6,630 bases of DNA, from NCBI GenBank assembly GCA_017651785.1, contig JAGCCD010000076.1, forward strand, positions 1 to 6,630. The letters are read 5' to 3'. Made by a program: the position numbers and the translations under genes. The DNA is from Bacteroidales bacterium. Lineage in GTDB: Bacteria; Bacteroidota; Bacteroidia; Bacteroidales; UBA932. The notes beneath the pieces were generated by a model. The model had not been told where the DNA came from and searched no databases. It saw only the letters and a list, made by a program, of their open reading frames with translations. Shown piece by piece: positions 1-5,592 of the stretch. The stretch's first letter is position 1. Each line of letters starts with the position of its first letter.

Positions 1-267
1 CGCACCTTCGACTCGGTAGTCAGGGCAAAGGAGGTCTTCCAACAGCCTTCGTATATAGTTGTGAGTCAGAAGTTTCACAACGAGAGGGCCATTTTCATCG
101 CCCGCCGCAAGGGCATAGACGCAATAGGATTCAACGCACAGGACTATCCCTTCCGTTACGGTCTTGTTACACATGTGCGGGAATGGTTTGCCCGCTGCAA
201 AGTATATCTTGACCTGTTAACCGGCAAAGAACCCCACTTCCTGGGAGATCCGGAAGACATAGATTAA
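1..267 (+). CDS. SanA/YdcF-like DUF218 protein, C-terminal fragment
   Basis: This is the 3' part of a gene whose start lies before the window; frame 1 is open from base 1 and ends at TAA 265-267, giving 88 residues. The fragment reads RTFDSVVRAKEVF, then YIVVSQKFHNERA, then IARRKGIDAIGF, and near the end REWFARCKVYLDLLTGKEPHFLG. This matches the C-terminal half of the DUF218 (SanA/ElyC/YdcF) family, and especially SanA, where a TxDS..R...VF segment, a Q.FH.ERA.FIA motif and a terminal EP.FLG motif occur in the same order. SanA-type proteins are usually single-pass inner-membrane proteins linked to envelope integrity and vancomycin sensitivity at high temperature; the membrane anchor would be in the missing N-terminus. 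The exact biochemical activity is not established. A GTG at 61 is not the true start, because family-conserved sequence continues upstream of it. Family assignment is solid; the sanA symbol is not given because the protein is incomplete. Confidence 0.85.
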   Translation, partial: RTFDSVVRAKEVFQQPSYIVVSQKFHNERAIFIARRKGIDAIGFNAQDYPFRYGLVTHVREWFARCKVYLDLLTGKEPHFLGDPEDID

Positions 268-271
268 AACG

Positions 272-303
272 AAAAGAGGCGGCTTCCTGAGAAGTCGCCT
301 CTT
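272..303 (-). terminator. Rho-independent terminator of tRNA-Leu, probably bidirectional
   Basis: A 12-bp stem (274-285 pairing with 292-303, one G-T wobble) encloses a 6-base loop at 286-291. Read on the - strand, the hairpin lies directly after the tRNA 3' end and is followed by TTTTCGTTTT, a typical terminator U-tract. On the + strand it sits only a few bases after the sanA-like stop codon but has just a short T run, so it would be a weaker terminator in that direction. It probably serves both converging transcripts. Confidence 0.85.
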
Positions 304-304
304 G

Positions 305-388
305 TGCGGCAGGTGAGACTCGAACTCACACAGGCCAAATGCCCACTACCCCCTCAAAGTAGCGTGTCTACCATTTCACCACTGCCGC
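305..388 (-). tRNA. tRNA-Leu, anticodon GAG
   Basis: Read on the - strand, an 84-nt class II tRNA folds cleanly. The acceptor stem GCGGCAG (388-382) pairs perfectly with CTGCCGC (312-306), and the discriminator base is A at 305. The D stem is GTG/CAC with a GG in the loop. The anticodon stem CTACT/GGTAG has one T-G closing wobble and a loop TTGAGGG, which puts anticodon GAG at 355-353 and decodes CUC/CUU leucine codons. A long variable arm follows (about 16 nt, short stem with two wobbles), then the T arm GTGAG-TTCGAGT-CTCAC. The long variable arm and A73 fit leucine identity. The 3' CCA is not encoded (ACAAG follows position 306) and must be added by the CCA-adding enzyme. The gene has its own promoter and terminator and is monocistronic. 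Confidence 0.95.
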
Positions 389-406
389 ATACGGGGTTTG
401 GGACTG

Positions 407-437
407 CAAAATTAAGCATATTTGGGAAATTCGCAAA
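407..437 (-). promoter_or_regulatory. Promoter of tRNA-Leu(GAG)
   Basis: Reading the - strand, TTTG (437-434) is followed after 19 bp by TAATTTTG (414-407), matching the Bacteroidetes primary sigma consensus TTTG-N19-21-TAnnTTTG. The mature tRNA starts 18 bp beyond the -7 box, which leaves a short 5' leader for RNase P to remove. The element overlaps the region immediately upstream of queH, so the two divergent promoters are almost adjacent. Confidence 0.8.
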
Positions 438-448
438 AATATTTTTAA

Positions 449-456
449 TAACTTTG
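449..456 (+). promoter_or_regulatory. Probable -7 element of the queH operon promoter
   Basis: TAACTTTG at 449-456 matches the Bacteroidetes -7 consensus TAnnTTTG and lies 13 bp before the queH start codon. No good -33 box is seen at the usual 19-21 bp spacing; the nearest TTTG (421-424) is 24 bp away. If used, transcription would begin only a few bases before the ATG, giving a nearly leaderless message. Confidence 0.55.
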
Positions 457-469
457 TGAAAAATCTGCA

Positions 470-1069
470 ATGTTGCCTCTACAGGTCCCAGAAGGCAGGC
501 AGAAAGTCCTGCTTCACTGCTGCTGCGCCCCTTGCTCCGGCGCCGTGGTTGAGTGCCTGGTGCAAAACGGGATAAAGCCCGCACTGTTTTTCTCCAATTC
601 CAATATAGTTCCCCTGCAGGAGTACGCCAAAAGACGCGGCGAGCTTGAGCGCTACGCCGCGAAGTTCGGCCTCGAGTGCATAGACGACGAGTACAACCAC
701 GACGCGTGGCTGGACTTCGTGCTCTGCAACGATGAAATGGCTACCGCGCCGGAGCGGGGGCCAAGGTGCCTTATGTGCTTCAAGTTCAGGCTTAAGCGGG
801 CTGCGCAGTACGCATCAGAGCATGGCTTCGAGGTGCTCACCACCACGCTCGCATCGTCCCGATGGAAGAGCCTGGAGCAGGTGGACGAGGCCGGGAAGTG
901 GGCCTGCGGGGAGATGGCCGATCAGGTCGGCCAAGAAGTTATATGGTGGAACCAGAACTGGCGCAAGGGCGGGTTGCAACCGCGCAGGGCAGAGATTATC
1001 CGCGAGCAGGACTTTTACAACCAGACCTGGTGCGGCTGCGAGTTTTCAGAACACCACGACACGAAATGA
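470..1069 (+). CDS. queH: Epoxyqueuosine reductase QueH
   Basis: QueH (formerly DUF208) catalyses the last step of queuosine synthesis, reducing epoxyqueuosine to queuosine at the wobble base of GUN-anticodon tRNAs; it is a cytosolic metal and iron-sulfur enzyme unrelated to the cobalamin enzyme QueG. The 199-residue protein is full length for the family. Its signatures are in order: LLHCCCAPCS (residues 14-23), FFSNSNIVPLQEY (40-52), ERGPRCLMCFKFRL (95-108), TTTLASSRWKS (124-134), GGLQPRRAEI (167-176) and the terminal WCGCEFS (187-193). The cysteines at 17-19, 22, 100, 103, 188 and 190 are the expected cluster and metal ligands. ATG 470 is the only reasonable start, because an in-frame TAA lies at 449-451 and there is no Shine-Dalgarno site, as is usual in this phylum. 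It is the first gene of the operon and its TGA overlaps the ATG of the next gene (ATGA). Confidence 0.95.
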   Translation: MLPLQVPEGRQKVLLHCCCAPCSGAVVECLVQNGIKPALFFSNSNIVPLQEYAKRRGELERYAAKFGLECIDDEYNHDAWLDFVLCNDEMATAPERGPRCLMCFKFRLKRAAQYASEHGFEVLTTTLASSRWKSLEQVDEAGKWACGEMADQVGQEVIWWNQNWRKGGLQPRRAEIIREQDFYNQTWCGCEFSEHHDTK

Positions 1070-1995
1070 AGTACGACAAACATATGAAGATGTCGGAGCT
1101 GATGGAGTCCAACTACCATCTGCTCGGCATAGTGTGGCGGCTTGGCATAGACGGCAGCTTCTCGGAGAGGAGCGTAGAAGATGTCTGCAAGCGCTACGAC
1201 ATCAACCCCGATACGTTCCTGCTGCTCTGCGCCGTTTATTCCGGCAAGAAAGTGAGCGAAGAGGAGCTCCGCCGCTGCAGCATCGAAGACCTGCTCCGCT
1301 ACATCCGCAGCTCGCACGAATACTACCTCAACTCGGCTCTCGTAAGCATTGGCCCCGTGATGGACGAACTGCTCGCCCCAACCACTCCAGCGCGCCGGGA
1401 AGCCATAGGCCGCTTTTTCCGGGACTACAGGTCGGAGCTGGTGAAGCACTTCGCCTACGAAGAGGACATCCTTCTTCCCTATGTCCAGAGCCTGCTGGAC
1501 GGAAAGCCCACCAGAGGCTTCTCAATTGCGGAATTCGAGAAGAACCACACCGACATCCAGGAATCGCTCTCCGACCTCAAGAACATAGTTATGCAGTCCC
1601 TGCCGCCCGAGTGCGACGGATGCAAGCGGCTTGAGGTCCTGTCCACAATCTTCCATCTTCAGGAAGACCTCGGGCACCACACATACATAGAAGACCACAT
1701 CCTTGTGCCGCTGGTGGAAATGCTGGAAGGCAAGCGCCCCGACATACGCACGGCTGGAGACTCCGCTTCCCCGGACAACACCTCCGAGGAGCTGAGCGAC
1801 CGGGAGAAAGAAGTCCTCGTGCAGGTAGCTAAAGGACTTCTGAACAAAGAGATAGCAGACAAGCTGAACATATCCATAAACACCGTTATAACGCATCGCA
1901 AAAACATCACCCGCAAGACAGGAATCAAGACTGCGCCCGGCCTCACGGTATACGCCATCCTGGGCGGGCTCATAGACTTGGAATCGCTCGAATAA
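1066..1995 (+). CDS. Hemerythrin-domain / LuxR-type HTH regulator
   Basis: The 309-residue protein joins three parts. Residues 7-60 resemble the N-terminal ScdA/DUF542 module (GIDGSFSERSVEDVC aligns with its GID motif) but lack the Cys-Cys pair usual there. Residues about 75-225 are a hemerythrin HHE four-helix bundle with probable di-iron ligands H84, H128, E132, H161, H204 or H205, and E209; order and spacing resemble YtfE/RIC and ScdA, which act in repair of iron-sulfur centres after NO or oxidative damage. Residues about 241-305 are a GerE/LuxR helix-turn-helix (LSDREKEVLVQVAKG, NKEIADKLNISINTVITHRKNI). No receiver domain, signal peptide or membrane segment is seen. I infer a cytosolic one-component transcription factor sensing O2, NO or redox state through the di-iron site; its targets are unknown. 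ATG 1066 overlaps the queH stop (ATGA), so translation is probably coupled. The frame stays open upstream inside queH, but that extension is not homologous. ATG 1084 is an alternative start. Confidence 0.9.
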   Translation: MKYDKHMKMSELMESNYHLLGIVWRLGIDGSFSERSVEDVCKRYDINPDTFLLLCAVYSGKKVSEEELRRCSIEDLLRYIRSSHEYYLNSALVSIGPVMDELLAPTTPARREAIGRFFRDYRSELVKHFAYEEDILLPYVQSLLDGKPTRGFSIAEFEKNHTDIQESLSDLKNIVMQSLPPECDGCKRLEVLSTIFHLQEDLGHHTYIEDHILVPLVEMLEGKRPDIRTAGDSASPDNTSEELSDREKEVLVQVAKGLLNKEIADKLNISINTVITHRKNITRKTGIKTAPGLTVYAILGGLIDLESLE

Positions 1996-2008
1996 ACCAA
2001 TAGCGCAT

Positions 2009-4357
2009 ATGAAGAGAATCCTTACCGTTCTTGGTGCAGTCCTTTGCACCGCCAGCCTTATGGCTCAGCCGCAGCTCAAGGCAGACAACATCGACGAAGT
2101 GCTTGCCGCAATGACACTTGAAGAGAAAGCCACCCTGGCCGTGGGCGGCGGCTGGGGCATGATGACCGCCGGCTCAATGACGGCATCCAGCGCGAGCATC
2201 GGCGCCGCCGGCACCACCCGTCCCATACCGCGCCTGGGCATCCCTGTGACCGTCCTTGCCGACGGCCCTGCCGGCCTTCGCATCAACCCTACCCGTCCCG
2301 GCACGGACGCTACCTTCTACTGCACCGGCTTCCCCGTTGGAACCGTTCTGGCCTCTACCTGGAACACAGCACTTGTGGAGGAAATCACCACCGCAATGGG
2401 CAATGAGGTCAAGGAATACGGCGTGGACGTTCTCCTGGCCCCGGGTATGGACATCCACCGCAACCCCCTGTGCGGACGCAACTTCGAGTACTTCTCGGAG
2501 GATCCGCTCCTCAGCGGAAAGATAGCGGCGGCTTATGTGCGCGGCGTCCAGAGCAACGGCGTGGGCGTGAGCGTGAAGCACTACGCCGCCAACGACCAGG
2601 AGGTGAACCGTCAGTTGAACGACAGCCGCATGAACGCCCGCGCACTCCGCGAGATAGCGCTGAAAGGCTTCGAGATAGCGGTCAAGGAGTCCGACCCCTG
2701 GACGGTAATGTCGTCCTACAACAAGGTTAACGGAGAGTTCGCCCAGCAGAGCGAGGGGCTCCTTACCACCATCCTGCGCGACGAGTGGGGCTTCCGCGGC
2801 ATAGTGATGACCGACTGGGGCAACAAGGAGGGCACCGTAGCCGCAGTGCACGCCGGCAACGACCTTATGGAGCCCGGCATGCCCAACGAGATAGAGCGCA
2901 TCGTCGCTGCCGTGAAAGACGGTTCCCTCTCCGAGGCCGACCTTGACAGGAACGTGCGCAAGATCCTCCAGTACATCGTCCGCACGCCCAATTTCGCCGG
3001 ATACAGATTTTCCAACAAGCCCGACCTGGCAGCACACGCAAAAGTGGCGCGAAAAGGCGCCCAGGAGGGTTTGATACTGCTCGAGAACAACGGCGTGCTG
3101 CCTCTTGACGGCGTAAAGACCGTAGCCCTCTACGGCACCGGTTCCTACGAATTCGTGGCCGGCGGCACCGGAAGCGGCAACGTGAACAAGGCATACGTGC
3201 GCAACGTGGCCGAGGGCCTCGAAGCCGCCGGACTCGAGGTCGATCCCGACATCCGGGACTGGTATGGCAGATTCATAGACCTCAAGAAGGCGGAGCACCG
3301 CTACATCGGTCCCAAAGACTGGATGGGCATTCCGCTCGGAAATCCCGTCCTCCCGGAGATGGCCATTCCTCGCACGTTTATGGAGCAGAAGGTGGAGCAG
3401 ACCGACATAGCCATTATGACCGTCTGCCGCAACGCCGGTGAAGGCGCCGACCGCAAGGCCGCAGACGGCGACTGGACCCTTACCGGACAGGAGAGGGAGA
3501 TGATGCAGACACTTGCCGACATCTACCACGCAGCCGGCAAGAAACTGGTGGTTGTGCTCAACATAGGCGGCGTAATAGAGACCGCTTCCTGGAAACACAT
3601 TCCAGATGCCGTACTCCTTGCCTGGACACCCGGACAGGAAGGCGGACTCGCTGTGGCCGACGTACTTACAGGCTCCGTAAATCCCAGCGGAAAGCTCCCT
3701 ATGACCTTCCCCGTGAACTATCTTGACATCCCTTCGTCGCACAACTTCCCTTATAATTTCAGGGGTGGAAATTCAATCGACATCGAGGCCCTTCTTACCG
3801 GCCGCCAGTCAAAGCGCACCCCTGTAAAAGACGTCGACTACACCGAGTATCAGGAGGGCATCTGGGTAGGATACCGCTACTTCGGTACCGCCGGAAAGGC
3901 TGTTTCCTATCCTTTCGGATACGGTCTGAGCTATACCGAGTTCGAGTACGGCAAGCCAGTGGTGAAGGTTGCCAAGGACGGTACCGTCACCGCAAGCATC
4001 AGCGTGAAGAACGTTGGCAAGAGAGCGGGCAAAGAGGTTGTGCAGTTGTATGTTACGGCTCCCGACGGCGGCCTTGTAAAGCCAGCCTGCGAGCTTCGCG
4101 CATTTGGAAAGACCGGTACCCTTGCACCCGGAGCGTCAGAGATCCTTGAATTTAAAGTAGATCCATACACGCTTGCTTCTTTCAACGAGGAGACATCCGC
4201 CTGGGAAACAGCTGCCGGCAAGTACACCGCGCACTTCGGCGCATCCAGCGCAGACATCCGCGCCACAGCCCAGTTCAAGGTGGCCAAGGCCCAGTCCTGG
4301 CCGGTGAACGCAGTCTGCCTGCCGGAGAATCCAGTCGAAGAGATTAAGGTAAAATAG
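2009..4357 (+). CDS. bglX: Secreted GH3 beta-glucosidase (BglX-like)
   Basis: This 782-residue glycoside hydrolase family 3 enzyme probably releases glucose, or a related sugar, from the non-reducing end of beta-linked oligosaccharides in the periplasm. Residues 1-19 form a signal peptide (KR, hydrophobic core, cleavage after LMA before Gln20); Cys13 has no proper lipobox. The N-terminal (alpha/beta)8 domain carries LADGPAGLR (83-91), the paired KHYAANDQE (190-198) and the nucleophile Asp269 in VMTDWGN. The GH3 C-terminal domain carries the likely acid/base Glu478 in AGEGADR, and AWTPGQEGG plus GKLPMTFP (538-567). YPFGYGLSYTEF (634-645) leads into a fibronectin III-like domain to about 755. 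A segment at about 411-460 between the two catalytic domains is longer than in minimal GH3 enzymes; no PA14 domain is evident. It starts 13 bp after the hemerythrin gene with no promoter between, so it should be the last gene of the queH operon. Substrate is not predictable; xylosidase or other beta-glycosidase activity is possible. The symbol is by similarity. Confidence 0.9.
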   Translation: MKRILTVLGAVLCTASLMAQPQLKADNIDEVLAAMTLEEKATLAVGGGWGMMTAGSMTASSASIGAAGTTRPIPRLGIPVTVLADGPAGLRINPTRPGTDATFYCTGFPVGTVLASTWNTALVEEITTAMGNEVKEYGVDVLLAPGMDIHRNPLCGRNFEYFSEDPLLSGKIAAAYVRGVQSNGVGVSVKHYAANDQEVNRQLNDSRMNARALREIALKGFEIAVKESDPWTVMSSYNKVNGEFAQQSEGLLTTILRDEWGFRGIVMTDWGNKEGTVAAVHAGNDLMEPGMPNEIERIVAAVKDGSLSEADLDRNVRKILQYIVRTPNFAGYRFSNKPDLAAHAKVARKGAQEGLILLENNGVLPLDGVKTVALYGTGSYEFVAGGTGSGNVNKAYVRNVAEGLEAAGLEVDPDIRDWYGRFIDLKKAEHRYIGPKDWMGIPLGNPVLPEMAIPRTFMEQKVEQTDIAIMTVCRNAGEGADRKAADGDWTLTGQEREMMQTLADIYHAAGKKLVVVLNIGGVIETASWKHIPDAVLLAWTPGQEGGLAVADVLTGSVNPSGKLPMTFPVNYLDIPSSHNFPYNFRGGNSIDIEALLTGRQSKRTPVKDVDYTEYQEGIWVGYRYFGTAGKAVSYPFGYGLSYTEFEYGKPVVKVAKDGTVTASISVKNVGKRAGKEVVQLYVTAPDGGLVKPACELRAFGKTGTLAPGASEILEFKVDPYTLASFNEETSAWETAAGKYTAHFGASSADIRATAQFKVAKAQSWPVNAVCLPENPVEEIKVK

Positions 4358-4394
4358 CGTTTTTCGCAACTGGCTTATACTTAGTTAATTACAT

Positions 4395-4435
4395 AATTAG
4401 GGCGCCGAAAAAACGGTGCCCTAATTTTCGTTTTT
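4395..4435 (+). terminator. Rho-independent terminator of the queH-hemerythrin-bglX operon
   Basis: A 13-bp stem (4395-4407 with 4414-4426, one G-T wobble) closes a loop of six A residues and is followed by TTCGTTTTT. It lies 37 bp after the bglX stop codon. The 37 bases between (4358-4394) are AT-rich and show no other element. Confidence 0.9.
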
Positions 4436-4455
4436 ACAGATTATCAGAAGTTTAC

Positions 4456-4478
4456 AAAAAACGCCTCTTGTAAAGGCA
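4456..4478 (-). terminator. Rho-independent terminator of psuK
   Basis: Read on the - strand, GCCTTT (4477-4472), loop ACA and AGAGGC (4468-4463) form a short stem with one T-G wobble, extendable by one more wobble pair, followed directly by GTTTTTT. It begins 7 bp after the psuK stop codon. Together with the bglX terminator it separates two converging transcripts. Confidence 0.75.
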
Positions 4479-4484
4479 GAGGGT

Positions 4485-5372
4485 CTAGGCAAGGGTACGG
4501 ACGGCATCTGATACAGCCTCGGGGCTCTGCATTGCAAAGCCGGCGCACTTCTGGCCCAGCAGGGCGGCGTCTGCGGCGGGAGCGTCCGGGCCGGCGTGAA
4601 CTATGCCGGCAAGCAGGGCGTCTCCGGCGCCGGTGGCGCTCACGATGCCGGTGACCGGCAGCGCCGGGAATGAGCTTACAGTGCCGTCCTCAACTATCTG
4701 CAGGCCCTCGGAGCCAAGGCTCACATACAGGCGCGATATGGCGGAAGGTATTGATACTCCTTCAGTTTCGTGAGGTTTGAGGCCCAGCATTTCGGCCTCA
4801 AGCCGGTTGCATTTTATGCTGATGGGGCCTGCGCCCGGAAGGCGCGGGGCCAGCAGGGCCTCCCGGAGCCTGAGGGATTTGGCAGATGAAACCGCGTCTA
4901 TGTACAGCGGCGGAATGCAGCCGCCCACAAGCAGGGAGAGCGTGTCTGCGGGCAGGTTTGTATCTGCCACCACGGCGTCGGCCTCGTTAATTTCTTCAAG
5001 GCGGGCCTCAAGCCATTCCGGTGTCATGAGCCCGGTTACGGCCATATCGGCCACCCCGCCAAGGAGCTCGCCGTCGCAGCCGTTCAGGCTCACGAAGCAG
5101 GCGTTGCGCGCTCCCGGCACAACCTGGCTCAGGCGCAGGTTGAGCCCGGCGGCCCGGCAGCTCTCCCGGAGCATGCGGCCGAGGCTGTCGTCTCCAAAGA
5201 TGGTGACAAGCTTTACCTTGTCGCCAAGAAGGGCGAGATTGTGGGCGATATTGCGTCCTACGCCGCCCGGAGACATTCTCACATTGCCGGGATTGGAATC
5301 TCCGGCCACGAAAGGACCTGCGCTGGTAGCGCAGATATCCACGTTGGCTCCGCCAATGACACAGACTTTCAT
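4485..5372 (-). CDS. psuK: Pseudouridine kinase, PfkB family
   Basis: PsuK phosphorylates pseudouridine with ATP to pseudouridine 5'-phosphate, the first step of pseudouridine breakdown in the cytosol. The 295-residue protein is a typical PfkB/ribokinase-fold sugar kinase. It has IGGANVDI (6-13), SNPGNVRMSPGGVGRNIAHN (26-45; first PfkB signature and substrate-binding glycines), a nucleotide-side KCNRLEAEML (187-196), and the second signature with the anion hole and catalytic base Asp251 in ATGAGDALLAG (246-256). The SNPG...PGGVGRNIAHNLALLG stretch is much closer to E. coli PsuK (YeiC) than to ribokinase or fructokinase, and psuG lies directly across the divergent promoter region, which supports the assignment. 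The family usually has KPNR where this protein has KCNR. ATG at 5372 is chosen because the first beta strand starts right after it and the promoter ends 19 bp upstream. No dedicated pseudouridine transporter is visible in the window. Confidence 0.92.
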   Translation of the reverse strand: MKVCVIGGANVDICATSAGPFVAGDSNPGNVRMSPGGVGRNIAHNLALLGDKVKLVTIFGDDSLGRMLRESCRAAGLNLRLSQVVPGARNACFVSLNGCDGELLGGVADMAVTGLMTPEWLEARLEEINEADAVVADTNLPADTLSLLVGGCIPPLYIDAVSSAKSLRLREALLAPRLPGAGPISIKCNRLEAEMLGLKPHETEGVSIPSAISRLYVSLGSEGLQIVEDGTVSSFPALPVTGIVSATGAGDALLAGIVHAGPDAPAADAALLGQKCAGFAMQSPEAVSDAVRTLA

Positions 5373-5391
5373 ACCTTAGAGTTTGATTTCT

Positions 5392-5421
5392 CAAATATAG
5401 CGAATATTTCCTGTCTTTCAA
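5392..5421 (-). promoter_or_regulatory. psuK promoter with overlapping inverted repeats
   Basis: On the - strand, TTG (5421-5419) is followed after 19 bp by TATATTTG (5399-5392), an excellent match to the Bacteroidetes promoter consensus, with 19 bp to the psuK ATG. The -7 box is half of an inverted repeat AAATAT-N5-ATATTT (5393-5398 and 5404-5409). A second short one, TTTGA-N4-TCAAA (5382-5386 and 5391-5395), covers the likely transcription start. Either could be an operator, but AT-rich dyads of this size can arise by chance. Confidence 0.75.
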
Positions 5422-5436
5422 GCCCTTAGCTTCCAA

Positions 5437-5459
5437 CCTCTGGGAAAAACTCCCAGAGG
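5437..5459. repeat. Perfect 9-bp inverted repeat in the psuK/psuG intergenic region
   Basis: CCTCTGGGA (5437-5445) and TCCCAGAGG (5451-5459) are exact reverse complements around the loop AAAAC. The dyad is GC-rich and would make a stable hairpin in RNA or cruciform in DNA, but neither strand has a T-tract after it, so it is not a normal terminator. It lies upstream of the psuK -33 box and about 78 bp upstream of the psuG -33 box, and neither predicted transcript includes it. A regulator binding site shared by the divergent pair is one reading. Confidence 0.8.
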
Positions 5460-5532
5460 AGCGAACGCATGTGATTGAGGAGCAAGGGGTTAGAATAGAG
5501 GGGGAAAATGGGATGGCACAGCGAAAAAAACG

Positions 5533-5571
5533 GCAGTTTGGAAAACTGCGCTACAAAGAGTATCTTTGTAG
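5533..5571 (+). promoter_or_regulatory. psuG promoter embedded in two tandem palindromes
   Basis: TTTG (5537-5540), a 20-bp spacer and TATCTTTG (5561-5568) form a strong Bacteroidetes promoter, with the psuG ATG 24 bp beyond. Both boxes sit in perfect dyads: GCAGTTT-GGA-AAACTGC (5533-5549) covers the -33 box, and CTACAAAG-AGTAT-CTTTGTAG (5551-5571) covers the -7 box. The two dyads are separated by one base. Such placement fits operator sites at which a repressor would block RNA polymerase. Because the second dyad ends near the expected start site, RNA would contain little of it, so DNA binding is the more likely role than a riboregulator. The remaining intergenic bases 5460-5532 are purine-rich and show nothing else recognisable. 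Confidence 0.75.
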
Positions 5572-5592
5572 GCTATAGTTAATCGAAAACGA

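Noticed and set aside
61..267. A complete small protein starting at GTG 61
   Set aside because: The same frame is open to base 1 and the upstream residues (TFDSVVRAKEVF) belong to the DUF218/SanA family, so this is the end of a longer gene.
272..437. tRNA-Leu locus as an integration site for a mobile element
   Set aside because: No integrase, no repeat of the tRNA 3' end and no change in gene content was seen on either side.
862..1065. N-terminal extension of the hemerythrin protein to a start at 862
   Set aside because: The extension would be read from inside queH, shows no family similarity, and ATG 1066 in an ATGA overlap gives the expected protein start.
732..1634. A 300-codon + strand frame overlapping queH and the hemerythrin gene
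   Set aside because: Its translation is rich in Arg, Pro and Ser with no known motif, while the two genes it overlaps have full family signatures.
2009..2070. BglX as a lipoprotein with Cys13 as the lipid-attached residue
   Set aside because: The residues before Cys13 (A-V-L) do not fit a lipobox, while a normal signal peptidase I site (LMA, then Q) follows at residue 19.
2174..3742. A 522-codon open frame on the - strand inside the beta-glucosidase gene
   Set aside because: It lies entirely antisense to a well-supported GH3 gene, its translation is repetitive in His, Val, Gly and Ala without a recognisable domain, and long antisense frames are common in GC-rich coding DNA.
5508..5582. A 24-codon open frame just before psuG, as a possible leader peptide
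   Set aside because: The psuG promoter lies within it, so the predicted psuG transcript would not contain its start codon; composition gives no regulatory codon run.
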